Shown here piece after piece: positions 21,901 through 30,959 of a DNA stretch of 64,000 nt. The notes under the pieces are model-generated. The model had not been told where the DNA came from. It made no database searches and saw nothing but the letters and a program-made list of their open reading frames with translations. The stretch's first letter is position 1; the number at the start of each line of letters is the position of its first letter. The position numbers were made by a program, and so were the translations under genes. Origin of the DNA: Cryptomeria japonica (Eukaryota; Streptophyta; Pinopsida; Cupressales; Cupressaceae). The stretch covers positions 210,878,744 to 210,942,743 of the forward strand of contig NC_081411.1 of the NCBI RefSeq assembly GCF_030272615.1, in the 5' to 3' direction.

Positions 21901-22563
21901 AATGGACGTATGTCTGCACCCCCATAATCCTTTGGTTGGCTAAATTTCTTCCACCTGCTACTAAAGAAATTTAATTTTGATCCCCAACCCCATTCCAAAG
22001 GAAGTTTCACATGATCTAAATAAGCTCCCCTTCTACTACCATTGGGATTTTCAGGCAAGCCATTAAAAATACTAGAATGGTAGACAAGACCGATTTTCTC
22101 ATAGTAAGTCTCCCAACCGAAGAAAGCCACTTTCCTTTCCAGCTTTCTATCTTTATTTTTCATGTCTTGACTAGTTTATCCCAATAGTTGATCTTATTTA
22201 GCCCCACAAATAGAGGTGTACCTAAAACCCTTCCATGGAAGTTGGCATTTCTTAGATTTAAAATTATAGAGAGAAATCTATGCAATCTAGGTTGAGTATT
22301 GAGGAAAAATACTTCGGACTTGTGCCAATTAATACTCTGACTTGAAGCCTTGCAGTAATTTTCCAGGCACGTTTTAACAGTTTTGACCTCGCTCCTATTG
22401 TAAACACTAAAAATCAGTGTGCCATGCACAAATTGGAGATGAGTGGTTTTCTCTACACCACTCGCCATATTTACCTCTTGCCATAGCCCTTCCTAATGAA
22501 CTTTGTCAATGGATCTAGCAAGAGCCTCCACCATTATGATGAACAGAAAGGGGGAGATAGGGT
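18961..22563 (-). pseudogene. LINE ORF2 C-terminal half with RNase H (LINE-2), copy A
   Basis: Minus strand. The RT remnant starts abruptly at 22563, beside the LTR-like block, with NPISPFLFIIMVEAL-type sequence (partly in B). Then HLQFVHGTLIF, where the catalytic FADD box is replaced by FVHG, LFVGLNKINYWDKL, PKDYGGADIRPLSMMNLAMG (22163-21831), GSKDGKYKVILGYEMNEATI (21522-21337), a Cys/His segment near 21240-21180, then RNase H traces (PEPGWVMLVLIEHH, HLEGDSLNVIN) down to about 19270. Many stops and frameshifts. The 19539-20586 TIR element splits the RNase H part. It is a dead remnant, shared with copy B. Confidence 0.7.
19539..20586. mobile_element. 1.05-kb TIR DNA element, absent from copy B
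   Basis: Ends: left taggatgaattcac, reverse complement of right tggggtgaactcac; the inverted repeat continues through aataatgg for about 22 bp with three mismatches, then partly through a ttccactttt segment. Copy B has an uninterrupted sequence at the corresponding site (31267-31290, ctaccacattgtttg). The target duplication is ambiguous: CA or CCA fit, given repeats at the junction. Near the left end (19615-19800) the motif cgaacccc/cgaagcccc recurs about six times, like the subterminal repeats of CACTA or hAT elements. No transposase ORF, so it is non-autonomous. Confidence 0.75.
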
Positions 22564-24180
22564 TGTTAGCAACAATGGTGCAAGAAAACTAAGGTGGGGG
22601 TGAATCAATTTTTATGTAACTCAAACAAATTAATCTCCACTTTAGATCTGATTAGGACCAGCAATAGAAAAGATAAACACTACATCAACAACACACATAA
22701 CACATAGATTTTTGATGTGGAAAACCCAGTCAAGGGAAAAACAACGGGGGAAACCTACCCACAAAATGATGATACTCTGTAGTAGTATGTGTAAATATTA
22801 GAATGGGGAATGCACATGCATTGAAGCACGTTGCTTAGAGTTCACTGCTCAAAAACAACAAAGGCCAACAACCCTAGGAAGGCTCATTACGTTACAAAGA
22901 TCAAACAATAATCTGATTTACATGAACTAAAAGAATAGCATCTCCAAATGCCTAATCATAGTTTTGGTTAAGCACATTGTTTACACAATAACACTTAATT
23001 GTCCTTCTACACTAGTGAAAGATAAATTCGCTTATTTGCACATACAATAGTCTTATAGATCATAGATCAAACCACAAACACACATCTTCCATGATGACAA
23101 AACTTATTTATACAAATCATCAACCTTAACTTTAAGGTCTACTCAATAGATAAGACCTAATTATTAAATTACACCACATGATACATAATTCAATAACTAG
23201 ACCAATACAATGTCAAGAAGGACATAACATGGACCCAAATAAAATAATCTAACATGCAATACCACTAAATAATTAGCCAAGATCAGCCGCAATATGCTAA
23301 ACTACTAAAAATGTCGCATAACATGAAAAATACTACCAGACCAATAAAATCTTCAATAACATGCACCATGATCAACACACGCCACTAAAATGCATACACT
23401 AGAAGATTTGGAGCAGTTTTCCAATGAGAATTTCCGATGAGCTATGGGATTTATTTTATTTTGTCAAATTAATTTTTTTTTCAAAAATTACCCCGTGTTC
23501 GTCGGAATTTCGACGTGTTAAAATTTCACTTCGGAATTCAGAGAAAAAACGATGAACATTTCCGACCGGCTATGGGATTTCTTTTTCTTTGTCGAATTAA
23601 ATTTTTTTCAAAGTATACCTCGTGTTCATCGAAATTTGGACGTGTTGAAATTTCACGTCGGCATCCCGATGAACACAGATATTACCTTTTGATTAGCATA
23701 TGTTGGTCTGATGATTTTTACAGCCTCTTGATTTTTTCTTACTCATTAGTATAATATAAGCCGATGACCTCTCTTCATGTTGATCGGTGCAAGTTATCCC
23801 ACTAGTCTCATTGGGCATTAGAATAGCTTAAAATGCGTTCAGGCGATGGGCATAATATCCTCGATGTCTTTTCGCTTAGCATAGTTCATCCTGATATGTC
23901 ATGTCTCCTTAGCATAAGCTTTGACCCTTTATCACCATAACCTTTTCTGATTAATTTTACTTTTGCCAGTGTCCAATGGGATAAGTCTTATTGATAGCAT
24001 CATCGGTTATCGGTAATACAATATTTCTCCATTGCCACTAGTATGCATTCTACTGATGCACTTCATCAGTTTATTCTATCTCCATCACATGCTTCTACTT
24101 GTGTGTTGCCATCGATTTGACTTGCCGATAGTGAAAATTTCATATTTCACGTCACAATTCTGACGAACACATGGTTTTTA
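22564..24180 (-). mobile_element. LTR-like block, copy A (probable truncated Copia-type LTR)
   Basis: On the + strand the block starts tgttagcaacaatgg, then gtgggggtgaatca and gatgtggaaaaccc, the same order of features as the 49103-50616 Copia LTR (gggggtgaat ... aatgtggaaaccc). Its sense strand is therefore minus, with the 3' end at 22564 inserted into the LINE-2 RT region. The far border is unclear because similarity to copy B continues into the SPT6/U mosaic. The right half is rich in ccgatga/tcggg motifs. No PPT or PBS was identified, so a solo or broken LTR is most likely. Confidence 0.5.
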
Positions 24181-24189
24181 AAAAAAAGG

Positions 24190-24952
24190 AGTAATTATGC
24201 GCCATCATTATACGTGGGGTCAAGGTGCAAAAAATGGGAGGAAGCGGGCACAATTGCTGCAAATAGATGCTCAAAAACAACTGTACAAGAGGTTGGTCCT
24301 TTTGTTCTTGTCATTAAGATGTTTTTTCAAGTTCCTTTGCTTTCCTTGCATTCTCTTGTTCAGTTTGTATAATGGTATTGGCTTTGGAAAAATATGGATC
24401 GTCAACCTCCTTAACCTCTCCATTTTGTAGCTGCCAGTTATAAAGATAGGTCATTGGACATACTTATGTCTTAAAAATCTTTAATATCATCTGAGATTGA
24501 TCCATCACAAGGAAATTGATACATTTGATAAATTGTCTTTACTATCCATTCCTCAAATTTGATATAATACAATCTCGTGTAATGAGAATCCTAAAAAGAA
24601 GTCCATAATTGAACAAGGTGCTCCTCTCCTTGGCTATTACTGATGTTAAGTCTCAATTTCTCATGCCACATACTCCTAAAACATCCATAGAATAAGATTA
24701 AATGCATCAATAATGAGTAAAACTTAAAACTAAGGCAATTATTAGGGCACAATTGCTATAGATAGATGCTTGGTAGGAACTATACAAGAGGTTGGTCATT
24801 TTGTTCTTGTCATCAAGATTTTTTTGCAAGCTCCTTTTCTTTCCTTGCATTCTCTTGTTCACTTTGTTTAATGGTATCTGCTTTGGAAAAATATGGATGC
24901 TCAACCTCCTAAACCTCTCCATTCTATGGCTGCCAGTTATAAAGAAAACTCG
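24190..24952 (-). pseudogene. Mosaic of module X, U fragment and second module X (copy A)
   Basis: Read on the minus strand after the SPT6 fragment: module X at about 24952-24745 (FFITGSHRMERFRRL, IPLNKVNKRMQGKKRSLQKN), then a U fragment at about 24740-24480 (similar to the FKFYSLLMNL...GDGSISNEIK part of gene U), then a second, slightly different module X at about 24460-24190 (IFITGSYKMERLRRL). Copy B has only one X after its U fragment. X is not recognised; it is basic, coiled-coil-like and about 70 residues long. Confidence 0.5.
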
Positions 24953-25360
24953 CTTCATAGCTTCTAGAGGGGTCAACAATTCTCTATGAATATAAACCCT
25001 TCCAACCCTCAAAATAGCCCTTTGTATGGAAGCAACTTTTCTAGGTGCAATGCTAGCTATAAATTGCAAAGAAGAAAACATCCATTCATGTGATGCTGCT
25101 ACATTTATGTTTATGCCAATGCCAACTTGGTTGGTTACTATAACCATTACCTTTTTGATAGCTTCACACTTGTCATTTGGACTAAGGAAATGTTCCAGTG
25201 AATGAAGCTTCAATGATAATATCTCTTAGCTAGGACCACATAATGTTGCAACCATGGCCAATATATTCAAAAGATATCGACAAAGAGCCACAACACGCCT
25301 CACAATCTCATAAATATTTCCCTACACATTAAATTCATCATCATAAAACAAAAGGTGAAA
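24953..25360 (-). pseudogene. SPT6: Captured fragment of SPT6-like transcription elongation factor, copy A
   Basis: About 135 codons on the minus strand match the helix-hairpin-helix region of plant SPT6: EIVRRVVALCRYL, MVATLCGPS, EILSLKLHSLEHFL, VTNQVGIGININVAASHEW, LQFIASIAPRKVASIQRAIL, GRVYIHRELLTPL. SPT6 is a nuclear histone chaperone that travels with RNA polymerase II. The fragment is continuous, with no intron visible, carries stops (one after CGPS, one upstream), and is fused to module X. It is recognised from known SPT6 features (NQVG.DINLAASHEW, GLGPRKA); I could not run a search. A processed copy caught by a transposon is the likely origin. Confidence 0.75.
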
Positions 25361-25469
25361 TGAGTCCTAATGGATATTGGTTCTATCATGCAGAATCGTT
25401 TTGAGTTGGAGGCTTGAAATATAAGTAATTTATCTCATTTTATTTGTTAGTTGCATATTTTGTTATTTC

Positions 25470-26448
25470 CAAAAAATAAACTGCGAGAGTATTTTATATA
25501 ATTGCATCTTTGAATCTATCTCTCATTTCATCAAAATATCCTAGCTATATATACAGATGATGATTCAATTTCAAAATGAAAGGGCATACCCCTTCATTTA
25601 GAATTACACTAACTAATATCTTAACTAAAAAAAACCAACTAACTGACCCTAACTAAAAGGTCATTTTGTGTTTAAATTATAAGTATGATTTCTTAATTGA
25701 GATTACTCTTAAAAATACCTAATTAAATTATCTTAAAATCAATACTAGACTAGTGCCTTTACCCCTTACTGATTTTTGTCAATTCAATTAAAAAATTCTA
25801 TCTATAACCCTGGAGAGAGTCTTATTAAAATTGCTCTTTAAAACAAGACCATCATTTCAAAGGCATCTACATGAATTATAATTCAAATTTAATGTTGTAG
25901 TTAGTCTTACTAAATTTAACTTTTCTCTAAAAGACCAATAAGACGGTGTGAAGTTTGACAACGAATCCTTCAAACTGATATTCAAACTGAAACCTAATTC
26001 AAATTATAATAACATGAGATAGCACATTGAAACAATCTAACTGAATAGATTTATTATAGGAAAATAATCAAACAATTGAAAACATAGATACCATCAGAGA
26101 TGCAGAACATGTGATCTTTATATTGAAATAAGCATAAGATAATCAAGTGGCTTTAGTACAACGTAATGTCATTCGCCATTTTTTTCATTTCTAGAAAGAA
26201 AACTTCAAAAGGACTTGCATATAATACGTCTTGAACAAAATGATCATGACTGTCTTCTCATCAAAAGGATCCCCTATAAATAGATGAGGATTCAATTCAA
26301 AAATGAAAGGGCATAACCTTTCATTTCGAATTAAACTAACTAAGACTTAAACTCCTAACTAAAAACTAACTAACTAAAACTAAACTAACTACTAGACATA
26401 TTACATAAAAGTATTGAAGACAACATTTTGAAATATTTGAAAACAATT
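25470..26448 (+). repeat. Tandem promoter-like repeat modules, copy A
   Basis: Two related modules carry a TATA-like string on the + strand (ctatatatacagatgatgat near 25550; cccctataaatagatga near 26270), followed within 25-40 bp by a stem-loop whose arms are aatgaaaggg and cccttcatt (25575-25598) or cctttcatt (26302-26324), then actaactaa-type repeats. Between them is a longer segment (25660-26200). B has three such modules. The position beyond the 3' end of gene U on the opposite strand suggests an LTR or promoter of another transcript. Confidence 0.5.
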
Positions 26449-29395
26449 TCACTCCCCGAGTATCTCGCCACATTTCTGAATATGCTCCAAGTTCTTTTTT
26501 GATTTGTAGGTGTCTGCATCATGGATCAAGTCCCTTAGAATGATGTCCCATGTGATGAATTTTTTCATCTGTGTAATTGTTTCCTTCAAATCAATTCCAT
26601 CTGATTGGGAAGCATTATGGGAAACACTAAGTAGATTTTGTCATTCTAAAATCCACTTGTCTTTATCCTTGATTTCTCCCCTCTGATCAGTTGGCACTAG
26701 GATACCATGTTGGACTATGTCTTTACATTCATCATATTCGGTTTGTAACTCTGCATCAAATTTTCCATGTTTTGCAAGCAACCTTTTGATCTTCTCAATA
26801 TATTTAGCATCCATCCCTTCCAAAGTCTTGTCATCTAGTCTAGTTCCCAATCTATTTTTTATCCTATTAAGTGATATATCATTGTCCATATTCTTTTGAA
26901 AAACAACCCAGAACTCTTCCAAATATCCTTTCAAATTTTTAAACTTTTTATTCAATAGAAAGGAGGCAGTATCAATTCTTACATACCGCATTTGTTTAAG
27001 AATTATTTGTTTTTCTTGTTGCATCTCTTTGTATTTCTTTTTCGATTTCAAATTATCAGGGGAAAGTATCATTGGCATTGATTGTCCACTTCTTCGGATG
27101 GTTTACTCAGACAATCCTTTGTATTGATCTATTTCCCTTATTGTTCTAATTATTTGTGCTCCGTTAAACTTTTAAATGTCGACTCGAATGTCTGCTGAAA
27201 CAATGGGATCAATTTCCCCAACTTTCAATTTCATCATATGGCCAAATTCTTTATCCACATCAATAATTTTAGGCCTTTCATTAAAAGTATACAATGCCCA
27301 TAGCAGTAAGACTTCCTCATCTTGGTCAAACCTGGATCCAATTAACACATCATTTACTCCTTGAATGTCCAATTTCAAACCCTTGTTGTCAGAGTGTAAT
27401 AGACTATCAAAAATAAAAGATGCACTCAAATCCCATCCTGAAACCATAATTACTCCGGCTTCTACAAGTAATTACCTCCCTTTTTGTGGAGTCATTGTAA
27501 CCAACTATGATTCTTTATCGTCCTTTAACCTTTTCAACAACTCTACCTCATTTTCAGGTGTCATATGTGGGATAGATTCCCTCAACCTTTTGCCTTTGAA
27601 ATTATAGAGAAAAGATTTAAATTCTTTAGATTTGACAAATACATCATCTGCTACAAGATCATAATGTTCTTCTAGCCTAGAATCTAAATGAATCTCCATC
27701 TTAGTCACAATTTGCTCATTTTTATTTGGTTCTTCATCTTGTTCCTTTTCCTGATATCTAGAAACAACTTCATGGTCATCTGGTTCACTTTATGACATCT
27801 CTTCTTCTATCTCCATTTCCATCAACCTTTGTTCTTTTCTTCTAGCTCTGTATGAAAATTATCAATTACTTCTTGTGTTTCTAAATCTTCCATATTTCTG
27901 AAGATGTCTTCTGCTTCCAAACTCAAGTACAAATAATCTCCTATATTTTGTCTTTTCTTACATGAGTGGATGTACCCCTCCGGATCATATTTTTTTCTTG
28001 CAATATGTTTAAACAAATTATACTCATCTATTAAATTTCTATCAATTATTTCCTATGCCTTTGTAGAAATAATAGTGAAATATCCAAAACTAAGAGTTCC
28101 AAGCAAGAATGTCTTCTTATGTCGATCTCCAAAGTGTTTAGAATTTGAGACACTTAATTGTCTTACAATCTCCAAATATGTTATTCTATCAGGAACATAT
28201 TTTGGTAACATGTATGGGCTTCCTTCAAATCCATAGATCCTAAAACAAGTAAAGTTCGAGTGTACATACCAATCTCCCCAATTATGATTCACAATTTTCC
28301 TATCATCAAAATCTTTAGGCCTTAAAAATGCTTTAATCTCATTTGAAATTGATCCATCACAAGGAATTCCATACATCATCTATAATGGTTTTGCTATCCA
28401 CTCTTCAAATTTAATGTACTTTGATCTCACATAATGAGAGTCCCAAATAGAAGTCCGTAATTGAACCAATTGTTCCTCCCCTTCCCTATTTCTAGTATTA
28501 AACACTAACTCCTCGAGCTACATACCCCTGAAACATCCATAAAATAATACTAAATTCATCAACAATGAATAAAACTTGAAATTGGGGCTTTTGTTATCCC
28601 TAAGGTCCAAGAAACCCTCATGTAATTTTTTTACCAAATAAGAGGCATAACCAAATGGTTTGGGCTCATACATTTTGATATCTGAGGCTAAGACTAATGA
28701 CCTAGTACTCATTAGATCAGGAACTTCAACTCCTCCTAACTACCCACAAGACATATAAGTATATTGTAGGTGATGTATGGATAACTGAATATTGAAGGGT
28801 GGCTCGTCCTATTTTGTCAGTATACCTACCTCCTTCTTATGGATAGGTCATTTCCACCCATTATATGTTGTATCCATTCTAAGGTATTCTTCTTCCAATT
28901 CTCTAAAAGACAAGGGTTTATCAGGGTTGGGATCTAGGTTAAATACTTCATTCAGTATACCAACAAAAACCATAATAAAGGCATCTCCATTGGGGGCTTG
29001 AATATACCTCCCCACAGAATTATAGTTTTTCACAATGGTTTCTAGAAATTTCACAATTACAAACACATTTCGAAAAATCAACTTACCCAAATTGGTCTTC
29101 CATGGATTGCATAGTGGCATTTCCTTGTCTCTTCTCAGGTCGTGAAACATGAACAATTTGTATCCTCTCACTTTGGTCCTCACATCTCCGAGATTTTTGT
29201 ATTTATCTTCCAATTAGTCCCTCCCCAAAAAATTTTGTTAAATCTTTTGGACTCAGGGCTTGGTGCTTGTATTTTTTGTATTATATCTTGGTTCAGTCTT
29301 CGAATCCAGGCTTACTCTTGTTTGTTAGATTTCTTAGCCCTAGATTCAGAGATTTTTGTCGCTCTTTTCTTTCATTTGGAACTCGAAGCCTCCAT
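26449..29395 (-). pseudogene. Gene U (unknown ~981-codon protein), copy A
   Basis: Reads from ATG at 29395 (MEASSSK) to TGA 26449-26451. Readable segments in order: GYKLFMFHDLRRDKEMPLCN, GRYIQAPNGDAF, LNEVFNLDPNPDKPLSFREL, LVLASDIKMYEPKPFGYASY, NFKFYSLLMNLVLFYG, YIKFEEW, DGSISNEIKAFLRPKDFDDR, KIVNHNWGDWYV, FTCFRIYGFEGSPYMLPKYV, HFGDRHKKTFLLGTLSFG, then an acidic hinge, LSASFIFDSLLH, SRFDQDEEVLLLWAL and a helical C-terminus (LEEFWVVFQKNMDNDISLNR). Several stops and a few frameshifts. No domain is recognised. B preserves the same length. A transposon-encoded protein seems likely because of copy number and context, but host origin is possible. Confidence 0.6.
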
Positions 29396-29537
29396 TTTTC
29401 AATCATAATTTTTTTCTCTAAGTCTCAGGAACTCAATTCTCTGTCCTATCAATTTCTTTTCTATATAAAACTTGTGTCAATCAATCTTGATTTTATGCCC
29501 AATACATCCGCATAAACCTTTGTAATGATGATACTTA

Positions 29538-29807
29538 ATATTTCAATTTTATGGACCAATTATAGTATAAATTAATTGAAAAATAAAAAATAATCAAATA
29601 TTGAAAAAATATATATATTTTGAATCTACATAATGGAAACTCTAATGGGTTTTAATTTTGTCTGAAAATTTTGTAAAACCATATACCAGAAGTCAGTATT
29701 TTGTTACTCACATAGTCCAACCTTGTATTTGTAGGTGCAAGGCTTAGGTTTGGGCATTCCAAGCCTTACCCAACCCAAATCTCGAGGCACATAGTGGGTT
29801 TGGTTTT
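29538..29807. other. Spacer between duplicated units A and B
   Basis: About 270 bp of AT-rich sequence with no gene. It is not similar to the left flank of unit A beyond the shared first bases at the junction. Confidence 0.5.
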
Positions 29808-30060
29808 GAAATTTCAAATAATGGGGCCATGTTATTTAAATGTAATGGGTTCCCATAATATAAAGTGCAAAAATTGAGTTTGTAGGGATTTTTTTTTTAA
29901 AATACTTTTGCAAAATGAGGCCCTATTATTTAATGGGGCCCTATTTTCTAAATAACAGGGCCCCATTTTTTAAATAATGGGGCCCCATTATTTAAAACTA
30001 TATATTTTTAAAACGAGGCCCCGTTTTGTAAATAATGAGGCCCTGTTTGATGAATTTTTG
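29808..30060. repeat. Cluster of GGGGCCCC/ATTATTTAAA palindromic motifs, copy B
   Basis: At least seven variants of ggggcccc or aggccc joined to attatttaaa lie within 250 bp, including gggccccattttttaaat followed by aatggggccccattattt. Neighbouring units are mutually complementary and can form alternative cruciforms. Confidence 0.65.
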
Positions 30061-30149
30061 CTTCAGGAGCCCAAAGCATAATAGGTCCCCATTTCTAGCG
30101 GCGTTCGTCCCAATGCACGCACTTCCCCCTAATTGGGACCCAACTTCTT

Positions 30150-30690
30150 GTACCCACTCTACTCTGCAACTAGACTCTGCTTCCTAAAGGTTTGACCCAC
30201 CACAAACTTCTTGACCTCAACACTGACACTAACAGACATGTAGTAATTTTTTGGAAGGGGGGTGTGCAAGTTGTCATCGACATTATCCAAAATAACATTG
30301 ATTTCCACCAAGAAGTAGTGGATGCAAACCATTTAGGTAATCTTCATAACTCTAGGCTTACTGACCCCCATACAAATCAACATGACTACAGATATAGTCG
30401 GGATGTCCGAATTAACCTGATAGTAGTGGTAGGATTTGATGAATTCCCCACCCAACACCATTTTAACTGCATGGAATATGAGAGGGTGCTTAGAAGCCAT
30501 CACTTCTATTAGATGCTTCTCTGTAATCTCACCCAAAAATGTCATCTGGTGTTTTGTTGCCCCCAACATAATCGACATGTCAATCCCTACATACACACAA
30601 TCACACTGCCTTTCTAATTCAAGCTTCCACTCAGAGACCAAATGTAGTGTGAAAATGAAGTATCGAATAGCCTTTAAATAAACTCATTCC
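30150..30690 (-). pseudogene. Unknown ORF (V), copy B
   Basis: The best-preserved frame is 30641-30333 (VSEWKLELERQCDCVYVGID, MLGATKHQMTFLGEI, EVMASKHPLIFHAVK, SYHYYQVNSDIPTI, MLICMGVSKPRVMKI). It has no ATG at its first codon and is open further upstream, so the true start is unknown. Agreement with copy A at protein level supports a real former coding sequence. Function unknown. Confidence 0.45.
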
Positions 30691-30913
30691 TTAAAAAATT
30701 ATGATTTTCGATATTAAGCGAGTCGTCCAATTTCCCTCAAGAATTAATTGTTTCCCTCATGTCACTAAATTTCCATTTTTTTTTAAGACTTAAAAAGGAT
30801 TAAAATGAGAAATAATTTTGTATGTCTAGTCCTATATAATCAAATCAAATCTCACCATGCCAACATTTATGTGATAATAATTGCAATTATCCAATTGGCA
30901 TATCACAAATATT

Positions 30914-30926
30914 GGGGGGGGGGGGG
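30914..30926 (+). repeat. Poly-G run of 13
   Basis: Thirteen consecutive G residues replace the atgtggtgg of copy A. This may be slippage in the genome or a sequencing artefact. Confidence 0.9.
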
Positions 30927-30959
30927 ATAATATCATAAACAATCATGATTAAATCTCAT

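Larger units (their letters stand above)
18104..29537. repeat. Segmental duplication, unit A (~11.4 kb)
   Basis: This aligns in direct orientation with 29808-47902. Anchors: 18104/29808 (gaaatttcaaataatggggc), 22564/33235 (LTR-like start), ~24430/~35010, 26449/37784 (stop of gene U), 28379/39712 and 29395/47760 (ATG of gene U). Divergence by eye is roughly 8-12%. A has the 19539-20586 insertion that B lacks. B has an extra ~0.95-kb block at about 35853-36803 and the Copia element. A 270-bp unrelated spacer (29538-29807) separates the units. Either a tandem segmental duplication or two copies of one large composite element. Confidence 0.85.

Noticed and set aside
24950-25345. The SPT6-like region as a functional host gene
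   Set aside because: Only a fragment, with stops and frameshifts, fused to repeat modules and present in both duplicated units.
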